Made by a program: the position numbers and the translations under genes
The notes under the pieces: model-generated
Database searches by the model: none
Seen by the model: the letters and a program-made list of their open reading frames with translations, nothing else
What the model was told of the DNA's origin: nothing
Shown: in pieces, positions 8,618-18,487 of the stretch
Position numbering within the stretch: the first letter of the stretch is position 1
How the letters are laid out: every line of letters starts with the position of its first letter
Assembly (NCBI GenBank): GCA_040388625.1
Contig: JAZKBK010000001.1
Span: 682,001-746,000 of the forward strand
Length of the DNA stretch: 64,000 nucleotides
DNA from: Gemmatimonadota bacterium
Lineage (GTDB): Bacteria; Gemmatimonadota; Gemmatimonadetes; Gemmatimonadales; Gemmatimonadaceae
Direction of reading: 5' to 3'

Positions 8618-11098
8618 TCAGACTGCTCGCGCAAAATGACCGCGCGTGAACGCTGAGCCGACGACCGATCGGACCGAGCTTCCCTGCACCACTTCACCGG
8701 ATGCGAGCGAATCGATCAGCTGGCGGTAGCCGGCAACGACCTCGGTGACAGGATCGCCGGGCACGTTGAATACCGCGCTGAACGAGCGGACACCCAGGCT
8801 CCACAGTCGCGGTATGTATTCCGAGCCTTCGATGGGGCGCGAGTGCAACAGCCGATTGCGACATGCGCTGTCGGTTGCGACCGCGAATGTGTAGCCAGCC
8901 GGATCCGTCAGCGATACGTTGCTGTGTTTCTGCACGCAGAGATCGCGACACGTCGTCGGCTCCCGATCGAAAGCCGCGGACAGTACACAGTGCTCGATCG
9001 TCATTCCTTCCGGCCGGCCATACACAAGAACGTCGAACCCGCTTCCGCCCCACGGCGCCACGAGCTCGCCAAGCTCATCCACAGTCAACTCGATCGATGG
9101 AACGATCTGCCGAACGCCGCTCGCGAAAAGGTACGCCGCAGTATGCTGGTTGAAACAGTTCACCGCATAGTCTGCAACCACGTCGCGGCCCTGCCGAGCG
9201 AGCTCGACAACAAGTCCAACGTGACCCGAAACGATGGGCAGATCGAGAGCGAGCCACTTGTCCACGACTGCGCGATCTTCCGGACGGACGATGCTCGGTG
9301 TGCGAATGCGCAGCGTGACGCCAACTCCTGAAAGTTCAGTAGTTAACGCACGGACGCGTGACACGGGCGGCGTCGGGTGGCGCAGGAACGGATCGAGCAC
9401 GATCTCCGTGGCGCCAGCGGCAGCTGCAGTGCGCGCGTCGGCGAGATCGTACACGTGCGCCGACAGCGTTGGCCTGTCGCTCGCCGAGGTCCGGTTCACC
9501 GTCACTTCCGTAATCGCCCTCGAGATCCGTTCGGCGCGCTCACCGAGCCGTTCTGCGTTGCCCCACTCGACCCGTTGCTCCAGATCGGCGATGGCGCTCT
9601 GACGCATGTGATTCAGAACGCTTACGGGAATGAACTGACCCGCCGCAAGCCCGTTCGTGTCCACGTCGCGCAGCGCGAAGGCGGTCTCGCCAAGCCGGCC
9701 CAGCTGTTCACGCAGCTGTGTGACGTCGAGCGCGCGCTTCGACGCCGCCGCGAGTGCGATGTCACTGCGTACGACGACGTCGCCGACGTCCGACCTGAAC
9801 ACGAGCTTGAGCGGTGATCCCACGCTCCCGAACGCGGCGACGTCGACGGGACGCTTGCGAGCGGGTGCCAGCTCGACCGAATCGAAGCTCGCCCGCGCAC
9901 GAGCGAGAAGCGTGGCGTCGGAGCTGCGAACCACGACCGCGCCAACCTGCGGATGCGCACGCAACGTCAGCGCCTGACGCAGTGTTCCCTTCACCTCGCC
10001 AAGAGTGCGCACCGAGGTAACAGTCGCTCCGATGGTCTCGACTCCGCGGCCACCCTCGAACGCGATTCCATCGCCTGCTTCGATTCGCGCCGAAACTTCT
10101 ACGACTACTTCACGCGCACCGACTCCCACAACGGTGCCCAACTCCACACCACGATTGTCCGGTTGGTCACGCGTGACGTACTCGCGACCAGCACGGCCAC
10201 GGTACATTCCGGGTGTGAAGCCGCGGCTGAAGATCTGAACCAGATCCTGCACTTCCTCGACAGCCGGCGGCGTCGTATCGCCTTCACCAACGCGGGTGAG
10301 AAAATCGCGATATCCACGTGTCACGGTTGCGACGTACTCTGGTCGCTTCTTGCGTCCTTCGATCTTGAGACAACGCACACCGGCATCTGCGATGTCGGCC
10401 AGCGAGTCGTACGCGCCAAGGTCCTTCGCCGAAATCAGGAAGCCGGTGTCGAGCGTCTCGCCCGTCGTGGAATCCGTGAGCGTGTAGTCCTTGCGGCACG
10501 ACTGCGCGCATGATCCGCGATTGGCACTGCGCTCCGAGATCATCCCGGACATGTAGCACTGGCCGCTGTACGAGATGCAGAGCGCACCGTGTATGAACGA
10601 TTCGAGGCCGAGTTGCGGCACGGCGGAGTGAATCGCGCGAATGTCCTCGATCGAATTCTCGCGCGCCAGCACTACGCGATCGATTCCCAGCTCCAGCATC
10701 AATCGCGCGCCGGATTCGTCGTGCACGGTCATCTGCGTCGAGCCGTGTATCTCGAACCCTGGATACACCTTGTCGATCAGCCTGACGAGCCCGATATCCT
10801 GAACGATCGCCGCGTCGATCCCACGATCGATAGCCTGTCCCAGGAAATCGAGCGCATCAGTGAGCTCGGCGGGCTTCACGAGCGTGTTGAGCGTGAGGTA
10901 GATCCGCGTCCCCCGGGAGTGCGCCAGCGCACATGCAGCCTCGAGCTCGTCCAGCGTCAGCTGGGCTCCCTCGTCCCGGGCGTTGAACTTCTCGGCGCCC
11001 AGGTACACGGAGTCGGCGCCGTTCGCGACGGCGGCCCGAACGGCGTCCAGAGAGCCGGCAGGTGAGAGAAGTTCGGGAATGTTTCGGGTGGTCTTCAC
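8618..11098 (-). CDS. U32-family protein (RlhA-like, rRNA hydroxylation family)
   Basis: This 826-residue protein belongs to the U32 (formerly collagenase-like peptidase) family. The N-terminal TIM-like domain begins ELLSPAGSLDAVRAAVANGADSVYLG. The Cys-rich signature GQCYMSG..ERSANRGSCAQSCRKDY, which binds an iron-sulfur cluster in characterised members, falls near residues 175-205. A DUF3656-like middle region (about 360-510) and a second barrel-like part (about 540-800) follow, with the C-terminal phrase FTRGHF. Length and order are closest to RlhA, which makes 5-hydroxycytidine in 23S rRNA; other U32 proteins hydroxylate tRNA or ubiquinone. The assignment to RlhA rather than a paralogue is inference. 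It starts 13 bases after the small membrane protein stop. Confidence 0.82.
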   Translation of the reverse strand: MKTTRNIPELLSPAGSLDAVRAAVANGADSVYLGAEKFNARDEGAQLTLDELEAACALAHSRGTRIYLTLNTLVKPAELTDALDFLGQAIDRGIDAAIVQDIGLVRLIDKVYPGFEIHGSTQMTVHDESGARLMLELGIDRVVLARENSIEDIRAIHSAVPQLGLESFIHGALCISYSGQCYMSGMISERSANRGSCAQSCRKDYTLTDSTTGETLDTGFLISAKDLGAYDSLADIADAGVRCLKIEGRKKRPEYVATVTRGYRDFLTRVGEGDTTPPAVEEVQDLVQIFSRGFTPGMYRGRAGREYVTRDQPDNRGVELGTVVGVGAREVVVEVSARIEAGDGIAFEGGRGVETIGATVTSVRTLGEVKGTLRQALTLRAHPQVGAVVVRSSDATLLARARASFDSVELAPARKRPVDVAAFGSVGSPLKLVFRSDVGDVVVRSDIALAAASKRALDVTQLREQLGRLGETAFALRDVDTNGLAAGQFIPVSVLNHMRQSAIADLEQRVEWGNAERLGERAERISRAITEVTVNRTSASDRPTLSAHVYDLADARTAAAAGATEIVLDPFLRHPTPPVSRVRALTTELSGVGVTLRIRTPSIVRPEDRAVVDKWLALDLPIVSGHVGLVVELARQGRDVVADYAVNCFNQHTAAYLFASGVRQIVPSIELTVDELGELVAPWGGSGFDVLVYGRPEGMTIEHCVLSAAFDREPTTCRDLCVQKHSNVSLTDPAGYTFAVATDSACRNRLLHSRPIEGSEYIPRLWSLGVRSFSAVFNVPGDPVTEVVAGYRQLIDSLASGEVVQGSSVRSVVGSAFTRGHFARAV

Positions 11099-11111
11099 CC
11101 TCGCAATCTAA

Positions 11112-11267
11112 TTACGCTCTCGGACGTGCGAAACGGAGCAGAAACGCACCCAGAAGGCACGCGATCGCGGCAAGGCGATACGCGGTCACGCCAGACCTGA
11201 TCGAGAACGCGAACAGCACGATCGCGCAAATCGCCAATCCGATCTTGAACGAGTCGATGCGTCTCAT
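11112..11267 (-). CDS. 51-residue membrane protein, unknown
   Basis: A small open frame begins at an ATG that overlaps the enoyl-CoA hydratase stop as ATGA and ends with TAA 13 bases before the U32 start, which supports it as a translated gene. The product begins MRRIDSFKIGLAICAIVLFA and ends with basic residues (RFARPRA). Two hydrophobic stretches (about residues 9-23 and 31-46) are separated by a short charged turn, which suggests two membrane passes. There is no family I recognise. It may be an accessory or anchor for its neighbours, but no function can be assigned. Confidence 0.6.
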   Translation of the reverse strand: MRRIDSFKIGLAICAIVLFAFSIRSGVTAYRLAAIACLLGAFLLRFARPRA

Positions 11268-12028
11268 GCTTTGTTCGTGAACCGTAGAACGCCGCTGCGG
11301 AAGTCTTCGGTGCTTCGGGCGGCGACGTTCGTACGCGCGCCAGCTAGCACGCCTTCGCGGAAATCCAGGCCGTCGAGCTGATAGAACAGTGTCTTGGTGA
11401 GCGCCTGCGCGCTCACGGACGATTCGGCGATCTCGCGCGCGATTAGCTCCGCAGCTTCTGCAAAATCGTCGCCCCCACCGCCGATCACGCGACTCACGAG
11501 ACCCATGTCGAGCGCTTCGGCGGCGGTAATGCGTCGCCCGCTCGCGACCAGGTCATAGGCGCGCTTCTCGCCAACCGAGCGCCGGAGCATCGTCATCACC
11601 ATCGCAGGGACGAAGCCGACGAGAACTTCCGGGTAGCCAAACTGCGCGTCTTCGTGCGCGATCACGATGTCGGCGGCGGTCGCAAGCCCTGCACCGCCCG
11701 CAAGCGCACGACCACGCACGGCCGCGATCACGGGCTTGGGCATCTCCCGCATCGCGATGAATACGCGTCCGAGCGCCTCCGCGTCGGCATAGTGTTCTTC
11801 GGCAGTTGCGCCGAGCATGCCCGCGAGCTCCTTGAGATCGGCGCCAGCGCAGAAGTCGGCGCCGTCGGCGGAAAGCAGCACCGCATGAGTGCCGGTGTGC
11901 TGTGCGCACGACGTGAAGGCCTGCAACAGCTCGTGCGTCGTCTCGTGATCGAGCGCGTTGCGCTTCTCCGGCCGCGCTAGCGTGATGCGCGCGAGTACGC
12001 CGTCGGACTCGACGCGAATGCGGTTCAT
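11264..12028 (-). CDS. Enoyl-CoA hydratase/isomerase family protein
   Basis: This is a 254-residue crotonase-fold enzyme. The CoA-binding start (ITLARPEKRNALD), the oxyanion-hole segment DFCAGADLKELA and RGRALAGGAGLATAADIVIA are visible. The second acid position falls in the FGYPEVLVGFVPA region, matching hydratases such as methylglutaconyl-CoA or isohexenylglutaconyl-CoA hydratase. It overlaps the AtuA C-terminal-like gene by ATGA at its start and the small membrane gene at its end. In this context it probably hydrates the enoyl-CoA produced by the carboxylase/dehydrogenase steps. The precise substrate is unknown. Confidence 0.88.
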   Translation of the reverse strand: MNRIRVESDGVLARITLARPEKRNALDHETTHELLQAFTSCAQHTGTHAVLLSADGADFCAGADLKELAGMLGATAEEHYADAEALGRVFIAMREMPKPVIAAVRGRALAGGAGLATAADIVIAHEDAQFGYPEVLVGFVPAMVMTMLRRSVGEKRAYDLVASGRRITAAEALDMGLVSRVIGGGGDDFAEAAELIAREIAESSVSAQALTKTLFYQLDGLDFREGVLAGARTNVAARSTEDFRSGVLRFTNKA

Positions 12029-12375
12029 GCTGACGGCAGACCCAGCGCGCGCGCCTCGGCGTCCGGTACGTCGAGCATCATGCGCAGCAGCGCCGTCGAG
12101 TACACCTTTCCCTGCGCGTCAGTCTTGAGCGACAGCGTTCCACCGCCCCCAAGGGCGCCGTGCAATAGGAAGTTGAGAGCGTTCAAGTTCGGCAGCTCGA
12201 AGCGATCGACCTCGCCCTCGATCATCCCGGCGAAGTGTTGCGTGACGCGCGCCTGCGTCAACTCGCGGGCGATGAGCGGAAACCACTCAGGCCGATTGGC
12301 GATGACGCCAACGTTCGCGGTATCGCCCTTGTCACCGGATCGCGCGTGCGCGATGTCGAGCAATCGTACTTTCAT
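12025..12375 (-). CDS. AtuA C-terminal-like protein (ferredoxin-fold domain)
   Basis: This 116-residue protein begins MKVRLLDIAHARSGDKGDTANVGVIA, the typical start of the small domain that forms the C-terminus of AtuA in acyclic terpene utilisation. It contains the conserved FELPNLNALNFLLHGALGGGGTLSLKTDAQGK segment. Its ATG overlaps the stop of the larger AtuA-like gene as TGATG, so here the two AtuA parts are separate chains translated together. The biochemical role of AtuA is not established; it is needed for growth on citronellol-type terpenes in Pseudomonas. Confidence 0.85.
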   Translation of the reverse strand: MKVRLLDIAHARSGDKGDTANVGVIANRPEWFPLIARELTQARVTQHFAGMIEGEVDRFELPNLNALNFLLHGALGGGGTLSLKTDAQGKVYSTALLRMMLDVPDAEARALGLPSA

Positions 12376-13733
12376 CAGACGATCTCCACATGAGTCTGCA
12401 CGACTGTCTTGTCTATCAGTGCCGGCCAGTAGGCAACGATCTCTTCCACTTTCGGGCGTCCGCCAGCGAAACCGGTGACGCCGGGCGGTCCGTTCAGCAC
12501 GAGCGGTGCAATCTCGCGCGTGAAGCGCTCGACGGTTGCGCGATCATCCGACCGCACACCGACACGCAGTTGAATTTCTGGCGCATTCCTCCCCGCGTCA
12601 CCAGCGAGTGGGCCATGCGTGGCGGATGCACCGACGAACTCTGTGAGAATCTCATCGAAGCGCAGGCCCAGGCGCTCCAGTCGCTCGCGGAGGATACGAT
12701 CGGCGAGCTGCGCCTTTTCAAGCGCGTCAGGCCACGAATACACGAGCGTGCCCACGGCCTTGTACCCGGATTTATATGCGATCGATACCTTGAGCTTGTC
12801 AGTCGGTGCGTAGCCCTTGATTCCGAATACTCGAACGCGATCCGGTCCGGCGTCTTCGATGCGGATCGTGGAGAAATCGGCAATCACGTCCGGCGTGATG
12901 TAACCGTGAGGATCGCCCATCTCATAAACGAGCTGCTCGGATACCGTCTGCACCGACACACGTCCGCCGGTGTTCGGATGCTTGGTGACGACAAAGCTCC
13001 CGTCCTCGTACGCGTCGGCGATCGGGTAGCCGACGTTGGCGAGATCGGGAATGTTGCGCCAGTCATACTGGCAGTTGCCGCCGGAGCTCTGCGCGCCGCA
13101 CTCCAGTATGTGCCCGGCGACGATCCCGGCAGCAAGCCGGTCGTAATCCGTGTCCTTCCAGCCGTACTCGAACCGGATGGGCGCCATTGTGAGAGCGGTA
13201 TCGGTGGAGCGGCCCGTAATGACGACCTGCGCCTTGCGCGACAGAGCCTCGACGATCGGTTTGGAGCCGATATACGCATTGGCTGACAGGACGCGATCGC
13301 GCACCGTCTCGAGCGGCTCGCCGGTTTCCATGTGCGCCAGAGCATGTCCCTGCTCCACCAGCTCGTTAAGCCGCGGCAGCAGATCGTCGCCGGTCACCAC
13401 GCCAATGCGCAGCGACTTGCCCCGCTTCTTCGCCACGCCCTGAATGGCCGTCGCGCACGCGGGCGGATTCACACCGCCTGCATTCGCGATGACACGCACT
13501 CCGCGCTCGGTCACCGCCTCGAGCACGGAATCCATCGCGCCAACGAAATCGCGCGCGTAACCCATCGTCGGATCACGCTCCTTCTGCTTCTGCAGAATCG
13601 ACATCGTGACCTCGGCGAGGTAGTCGAGCATCAGATAGTCGACCGGTCCGTTCTCCACCTGCTGGCGAGGTGCGTCGAGCGAGTCGCCCCAGAATCCCTG
13701 TCCGCTTGCGACGCGGACTACGCGTTCAGTCAT
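12375..13733 (-). CDS. AtuA-like protein (DUF1446)
   Basis: This 452-residue protein belongs to the DUF1446/AtuA family found beside acyl-CoA carboxylases in acyclic terpene and branched acid degradation. Recognisable segments are VRVASGQGFWGDSLDAP, DYLMLDYLAEVTMSIL, NAGGVNPPACA and GRSTDTALTMAP. The length corresponds to the large N-terminal part of Pseudomonas AtuA, whose C-terminal domain is encoded by the next gene with a one-base overlap. No catalytic mechanism is known. It lies seven bases after the carboxyltransferase stop, suggesting that it serves the same pathway. Confidence 0.88.
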   Translation of the reverse strand: MTERVVRVASGQGFWGDSLDAPRQQVENGPVDYLMLDYLAEVTMSILQKQKERDPTMGYARDFVGAMDSVLEAVTERGVRVIANAGGVNPPACATAIQGVAKKRGKSLRIGVVTGDDLLPRLNELVEQGHALAHMETGEPLETVRDRVLSANAYIGSKPIVEALSRKAQVVITGRSTDTALTMAPIRFEYGWKDTDYDRLAAGIVAGHILECGAQSSGGNCQYDWRNIPDLANVGYPIADAYEDGSFVVTKHPNTGGRVSVQTVSEQLVYEMGDPHGYITPDVIADFSTIRIEDAGPDRVRVFGIKGYAPTDKLKVSIAYKSGYKAVGTLVYSWPDALEKAQLADRILRERLERLGLRFDEILTEFVGASATHGPLAGDAGRNAPEIQLRVGVRSDDRATVERFTREIAPLVLNGPPGVTGFAGGRPKVEEIVAYWPALIDKTVVQTHVEIV

Positions 13734-13740
13734 TTTATAA

Positions 13741-15336
13741 TCAGGCTATGTGCGTTGGAAGAACGAATGGCCCAAGGTGCGGACCGGGATTGTTGAGCGA
13801 TGCCGTAAGCGCCGTAATGATCGCAGAGCGCGTGTCTTCAGGGTGAATTATCGCATCCACGTAACCGCGGGCGGCGGCGTACCGCGCATCGAGCTGATGC
13901 TCGTAATCCGCGCGCATCTCGTCCACGACGGCAGAGACTTCATCCTTCAAATCGCCGCCTGCCTTGCGGGCCGCGTCGATCGCGGGGCCGTGCACCGCCT
14001 GGATCGCGGCCTCGCCCTCCATCACGCCCATGCGCCCCGTGGGCCACGTGAAGACGAAGTCCGGATCGAAACCCTGAGCCGCCATCGCGTAGTACCCCGC
14101 GCCCGACGCATGATTTACCGTGAGCACGATCTTCGCCACGCGAGTCGTCGCCATGGCTTCGACGAGTCGCGCGCCAGCACGAATGATTCCTTCGTGCTCG
14201 GCTTCCGGCCCAACCATGAAGCCGGACACGTCCTGCACGAACAGAATCGGGATGCGCTGTCTATCACAACGGTCGATGAAGTACGCCATCTTCTCGGCGG
14301 ATTCCGCGTAGATGATTCCGCCGAACCGCGGCTTCTCGCCGGGACGTCCCTTCACCAGTCCGCGCTGGTTGGCAATGACAGCGATCGGAATACCCCCGAT
14401 GCGCGCGTCACCGCAGATCACTTCCTTGGCCAGCTCGCCCTGAAATTCATCCAGCGCGCCGTCATCGACGATGAGCCTGAGCAGCGCATGCATGTCATAA
14501 GACATGCGATGGTCGCTCGGCAGCAGGTCCGCGATAGCCGGATCTGTGGTCACACGCTCGACCGGCGCCGGCACTGCGGGACGCGGCAGACGCGAGATCA
14601 GCTCGCGGATCTTGGCGATGCACGACGCGTCGTCATCCACCGCGTAGTGCGCGACACCGCTCACCTGCGTGTGTGTCTCGGCGCCGCCAAGCGTCTCACT
14701 GTCGATTACCTGACCCGTAGCACCCTTTACCAGATTGGGACCGCCGAGCCCCATGAAGGATGTTCCCTTCACCATGAGAATGACATCGGACAAGGCGGGG
14801 AGATACGCGCCGCCCGCGATGCACTGGCCCATTACCGCGGCGATTTGCGGGATACGCAGGTAACGTCGCATCACCGAGTTGTAATAGAAGATGCGACTCG
14901 CGCCGAACTGCCCCGGGAATACTCCGCCCTGATACGGCAGATTCACTCCTGCAGAGTCGACCAGATACACGATCGGGATCGTGCACCGCATCGCTATTTC
15001 CTGCGCGCGCAGAATCTTCCTGATCGTCTCGGGCCACCATGAGCCCGCCTTCACGGTCGGGTCGTTCGCAACTACCACGACCTCCCGGCCGTCAACTACT
15101 GACAGGCCGGTTACAACGCCGGCCGACGGCGCCTGGCCATCGTACTGATCGTACGCGACGAGCAGGCCGATCTCTAGAAAGCTGCTGCCCGGGTCGCACA
15201 ACAACGCGACCCTTTCGCGTGCCGACAGCTTGCCCTGCGCGTGGAGCTTCTCGATCTTCTTTGCGCCGCCGCCCTGCTCGAGCCTGTTCTCGAGTTCCCG
15301 AAGGTCGGCGTCAAGCGACTGCAGTCGCGACGTCAC
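13741..15336 (-). CDS. Acyl-CoA carboxylase carboxyltransferase (beta) subunit
   Basis: This 531-residue protein has both crotonase-like halves of a biotin-dependent carboxyltransferase. The first carries [22 protein letters not shown] and the acyl-CoA-binding [15 protein letters not shown]. The second has [32 protein letters not shown] and [14 protein letters not shown]. The C-terminus [11 protein letters not shown] resembles methylcrotonyl/geranyl-CoA carboxylase beta subunits, and AtuC is the nearest contextual match because AtuA-like genes follow. No biotin carboxylase/biotin carrier subunit is in the window, so the partner must be encoded elsewhere. Its start overlaps the B12-subunit stop by four bases. 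Confidence 0.88.
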   Translation of the reverse strand: MTSRLQSLDADLRELENRLEQGGGAKKIEKLHAQGKLSARERVALLCDPGSSFLEIGLLVAYDQYDGQAPSAGVVTGLSVVDGREVVVVANDPTVKAGSWWPETIRKILRAQEIAMRCTIPIVYLVDSAGVNLPYQGGVFPGQFGASRIFYYNSVMRRYLRIPQIAAVMGQCIAGGAYLPALSDVILMVKGTSFMGLGGPNLVKGATGQVIDSETLGGAETHTQVSGVAHYAVDDDASCIAKIRELISRLPRPAVPAPVERVTTDPAIADLLPSDHRMSYDMHALLRLIVDDGALDEFQGELAKEVICGDARIGGIPIAVIANQRGLVKGRPGEKPRFGGIIYAESAEKMAYFIDRCDRQRIPILFVQDVSGFMVGPEAEHEGIIRAGARLVEAMATTRVAKIVLTVNHASGAGYYAMAAQGFDPDFVFTWPTGRMGVMEGEAAIQAVHGPAIDAARKAGGDLKDEVSAVVDEMRADYEHQLDARYAAARGYVDAIIHPEDTRSAIITALTASLNNPGPHLGPFVLPTHIA

Positions 15337-15743
15337 GCTGTCTGGCTTTCGCGCGCCTCGAACCAGTCGTGGATGTAATCCACGAGCTCGCTGGTGGGCG
15401 TGCCAGGTCCGAACAGCCGCCCCGTGCCGCGAGCCTCGAGCGCATCCATGTCCTCGCGCGGAATGATCCCGCCGCCGGTCACGAGTATGTCGTCACGTCC
15501 GTCAGCGCGCAGCAGATCGAGTACGCGCGGTATGAGCGTCATGTGCGCGCCGCTCAGAATGGAAAGCCCGACGACGTCGACGTCCTCCTGGATCGCAGCG
15601 GTCGCGATCATCTCGGGAGTCTGATGCAGGCCGGTGTAGATGACCTCCATCCCTGCGTCGCGCAGTGCGGCCGCAACTACTTTGGCGCCACGGTCGTGGC
15701 CGTCCAGTCCCGGTTTGGCGACTAGCACTCGGATAGGGCGCAT
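15333..15743 (-). CDS. Acyl-CoA mutase small (cobalamin-binding) subunit
   Basis: This 136-residue protein is a free-standing B12-binding domain. The signature DGHDRG (DxHxxG, the His that ligands cobalt) is at residues 14-19, followed by SILSGAH and VTGGGIIP, the nucleotide-tail groove. It pairs with the catalytic barrel encoded 18 bases upstream. Such split mutases occur as methylmalonyl-CoA, isobutyryl-CoA or 2-hydroxyisobutyryl-CoA mutases; residues of the large subunit favour an isobutyryl-CoA-type enzyme (IcmB-like). It overlaps the carboxyltransferase start by four bases. Confidence 0.92.
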   Translation of the reverse strand: MRPIRVLVAKPGLDGHDRGAKVVAAALRDAGMEVIYTGLHQTPEMIATAAIQEDVDVVGLSILSGAHMTLIPRVLDLLRADGRDDILVTGGGIIPREDMDALEARGTGRLFGPGTPTSELVDYIHDWFEARESQTA

Positions 15744-15761
15744 CTGTTTCTATTGCAAGGG

Positions 15762-17426
15762 TTAGAAGAACACGGGCTCGCGATACGCACCAAATACTTC
15801 TTCCATGGCGGCGCGTATCTCGTACAGCGTGCAGTAGGCACGAGCGCAGTCGAGAATGAACGGCATCAGATTGGTATCCGTGCGCGACGCCTCGCGCAGC
15901 GCAGTGAGACGCGATTCGACCAGTGCGTTGTCACGCGACGCGCGCATCGCGGCCATGCGCGCACGCTGCTCGCGCTCGGCGGCCTCGCTCACCTTGAGCA
16001 ATGGAATCGTGAGCTCGCCCTCTTCGGTGACGAACTCGTTCACACCGACGATCGTGCGGCGATGCTGCTCGATCTCCCACTGCTGCCGTGAAGACGACTC
16101 CGCGATCTTGCGCTGCAACCAGCCGGTCTCTAGGCCGTGCACCACACCGCCAACTTCGGCGATCTGCTCGAACAACGCCTCGGCTTCCTGTTCCAGCTTG
16201 TCGGTCAGCGCTTCCACATAATAGGAACCACCCAGCGGGTCGGCGACATTCGGAACGCCGGTCTCGTACGCGAGCACCTGCTGAGTGCGAAGCGCGACCT
16301 GGACCGCCTGCTCGGTAGGCAGAGCGAGTGTCTCGTCCATCGAATTCGTGTGCAGCGATTGCGTGCCGCCCAGCACCGCAGCCATGGCCTGATATGCGAC
16401 GCGCACGACGTTGTTCATCGGCTGCTGCGCAGTGAGCGTGACGCCCGCGGTCTGCGAGTGAAAGCGCATGATGAGCGAGCGCGGATCCTTTGCGCCAAAG
16501 CGCTCCTTGAGATGCCGCGCCCAGATGCGTCGCGCTGCACGCAGCTTGGCGATCTCCTCGAAGAAATCGTTGTGTATGTCCCAGAAGAACGACAGGCGCG
16601 GCGCGAAGTCGTCCACGTCCAGTCCGCGCGCGAGACCCCGCTCGACGTACGTGAAACCATCGGCGAGCGTGAACGCGAGCTCCTGCGCCGCTGTTGCGCC
16701 AGCTTCGCGAATGTGATAGCCGGAGATCGATATCGTGTTCCAGAGCGGAACGTGCTCAGCGGACCACGCGAAGTTATCGACGATGAGACGCAGCGCGGGC
16801 TCGATGGGGTAAACCCACGCGTGCTGCGCCATGTACTCCTTGAGGATGTCGTTCTGGATCGTTCCGCGCAGTTCCTTGATGTCCACGCCCTGCTTCTCGG
16901 CAGCGGCAACGTAGAACGCGAAAAGAATCACCGCGGGACCATTGATGGTCATCGACGTCGAAACCTTGTCGAGCGGAATCCCCTCGAAAAGCGTTTCCAT
17001 GTCGGCGAGACTGGATATCGCGACGCCGCACTTGCCGACCTCGCCCTCCGAACGCGGGTGATCGGAGTCGTAACCCATCAACGTCGGAAAATCGAACGCG
17101 ACGGAGAGACCGGTCTGACCATGCGACAGGAGGTACTTGTAACGCGCGTTGGTCTCGGGCGCCGTGCCGAAGCCGGCAAATTGCCGCATCGTCCACAGCT
17201 TGCCACGATATCCGGTCGCGTGTATGCCGCGTGTAAAGGGATATTCGCCAGGCAGCTCCAGTGCCGATCCGTCGCCCGCGATGTCGAGCGCCGTGTAAAC
17301 GGGATCGACGACGTCGCCGGAATTCGCGAATAGCGCATTGCGTTTTTTCGCGGCGTCGAATCGCGCGCGCCACTGCGCGACTTCCTCACGCAGTCTGTCC
17401 AGCTCCAGCATCTCAGCCGTCGTCAT
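15762..17426 (-). CDS. Acyl-CoA mutase large subunit, isobutyryl-CoA mutase-like signature
   Basis: This 554-residue TIM-barrel subunit of a B12-dependent acyl-CoA mutase rearranges carbon skeletons with the small subunit downstream. Family landmarks are [61 protein letters not shown] and [10 protein letters not shown]. The two residues known to set specificity are Phe83 (RQFAGFG) and Gln201 (KEYMAQHAW). In methylmalonyl-CoA mutase they are Tyr89 and Arg207, in isobutyryl-CoA mutase Phe80 and Gln198; the 118-residue spacing is the same in all. This points to a non-dicarboxylic substrate such as isobutyryl- or isovaleryl-CoA. It overlaps the GTPase gene by four bases. The product name is inference; membership in the family is certain. 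Confidence 0.9.
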   Translation of the reverse strand: MTTAEMLELDRLREEVAQWRARFDAAKKRNALFANSGDVVDPVYTALDIAGDGSALELPGEYPFTRGIHATGYRGKLWTMRQFAGFGTAPETNARYKYLLSHGQTGLSVAFDFPTLMGYDSDHPRSEGEVGKCGVAISSLADMETLFEGIPLDKVSTSMTINGPAVILFAFYVAAAEKQGVDIKELRGTIQNDILKEYMAQHAWVYPIEPALRLIVDNFAWSAEHVPLWNTISISGYHIREAGATAAQELAFTLADGFTYVERGLARGLDVDDFAPRLSFFWDIHNDFFEEIAKLRAARRIWARHLKERFGAKDPRSLIMRFHSQTAGVTLTAQQPMNNVVRVAYQAMAAVLGGTQSLHTNSMDETLALPTEQAVQVALRTQQVLAYETGVPNVADPLGGSYYVEALTDKLEQEAEALFEQIAEVGGVVHGLETGWLQRKIAESSSRQQWEIEQHRRTIVGVNEFVTEEGELTIPLLKVSEAAEREQRARMAAMRASRDNALVESRLTALREASRTDTNLMPFILDCARAYCTLYEIRAAMEEVFGAYREPVFF

Positions 17427-18487
17427 GCATCGACTCCAGTCAACAAGGGACCGCTCCGTCTCAGCAACTCGTCCGCAACGCTGAACGGCGTTGCCGCTCC
17501 GGATTCCAGCAGATCGAGCTGCGCGTCAAGCCATACGTTGGTCTCCGGGTCGTCCCAGAGCCTGTTGCGCACCCGCTCGGCTACCACTTCAGCGACCTGA
17601 TTCCGAAGCCGTATGCGCCGGCGCCCCTTGAGAGCGCCTGACATCTCAAGATAACGAAAGTGACGCGCCACGGCGGCCAGCAGCAGGTCGATACCCTCAC
17701 CCCTGGATGCGATGGTACCCAGCACGGGCGGCGTCCAGCGCTCGGGATCTTCCGCCCTGGCAGCCTCGCGCGCTATGCGGATCGGGTTGAAAGTCTTGAG
17801 CTGAACACCATGATGTGCGGGAACGCCACCGGCCGATCCACGTCGCAAGCCGAGCATCAGCTCGATGTCGTTGCGCAACCGATCGGCGCCTGGACGGTCA
17901 CCCTTGTTGACGACGAAGATGTCGGCGATCTCCATCACGCCGGCCTTAAGCGTCTGGATCGAATCGCCCGATTCGGGAACGAGAACGACGACCGTCGTAT
18001 CGGCAGTGCGTGCGATGTCGAGCTCGGTCTGCCCCACCCCCACCGTCTCGATGATGATTCTGTCGAAGCCGAACGCGTCGAGCACATCCGCAACCTCCGC
18101 TGTGCGCGCGGAAAGCCCGCCGAGCGATCCGCGCGTCGCCATCGATCGGATGTACACACCCGGATCGAGCGCTACCGACTCCATCCGCACGCGGTCGCCG
18201 AGCAGCGCGCCACCCGTGAACGGTGAAGTTGGATCGACGGCAATCACACCAACGGTGTGTCCTTCCTGCCGCAGCGACTGCACGATCAGATTCGTAACCG
18301 TACTCTTGCCCGCGCCCGGCGGTCCCGTGATTCCCAGACGCTGCGCGCGGCCGATGTGCGGGTGCAGTCGCGTCATCAGTTCGTCATAACCGGCGCGATG
18401 ATTCTCGACGATGCTCACCGCACGCGCCAGAGCCGCCGACTTCCCGGCCTCGAAATCCGCGACGAGCGCCTCAAGCGATTGAGGCAA
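17423..18487 (-). CDS. meaB: MeaB/ArgK-type GTPase chaperone of the B12 mutase
   Basis: This G3E-family P-loop GTPase guards cofactor loading of B12-dependent acyl-CoA mutases. The P-loop GPPGAGKST, the [19 protein letters not shown] switch region, ETVGVGQ (Walker B/switch II) and NKGD (base specificity) are clear. I place the start at a TTG at 18487 because an AGGAGG lies seven bases upstream of it, whereas a longer open frame reading into ybeY lacks such support. That gives 354 residues with 17 bases of overlap with ybeY. It is followed by the mutase large and small subunits, its expected partners. Confidence 0.93.
   Translation of the reverse strand: MPQSLEALVADFEAGKSAALARAVSIVENHRAGYDELMTRLHPHIGRAQRLGITGPPGAGKSTVTNLIVQSLRQEGHTVGVIAVDPTSPFTGGALLGDRVRMESVALDPGVYIRSMATRGSLGGLSARTAEVADVLDAFGFDRIIIETVGVGQTELDIARTADTTVVVLVPESGDSIQTLKAGVMEIADIFVVNKGDRPGADRLRNDIELMLGLRRGSAGGVPAHHGVQLKTFNPIRIAREAARAEDPERWTPPVLGTIASRGEGIDLLLAAVARHFRYLEMSGALKGRRRIRLRNQVAEVVAERVRNRLWDDPETNVWLDAQLDLLESGAATPFSVADELLRRSGPLLTGVDA

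Noticed and set aside
13750-15042. 430-residue plus-strand frame antisense to the carboxyltransferase
   Set aside because: Shadow frame with no motifs over a clear carboxyltransferase gene.
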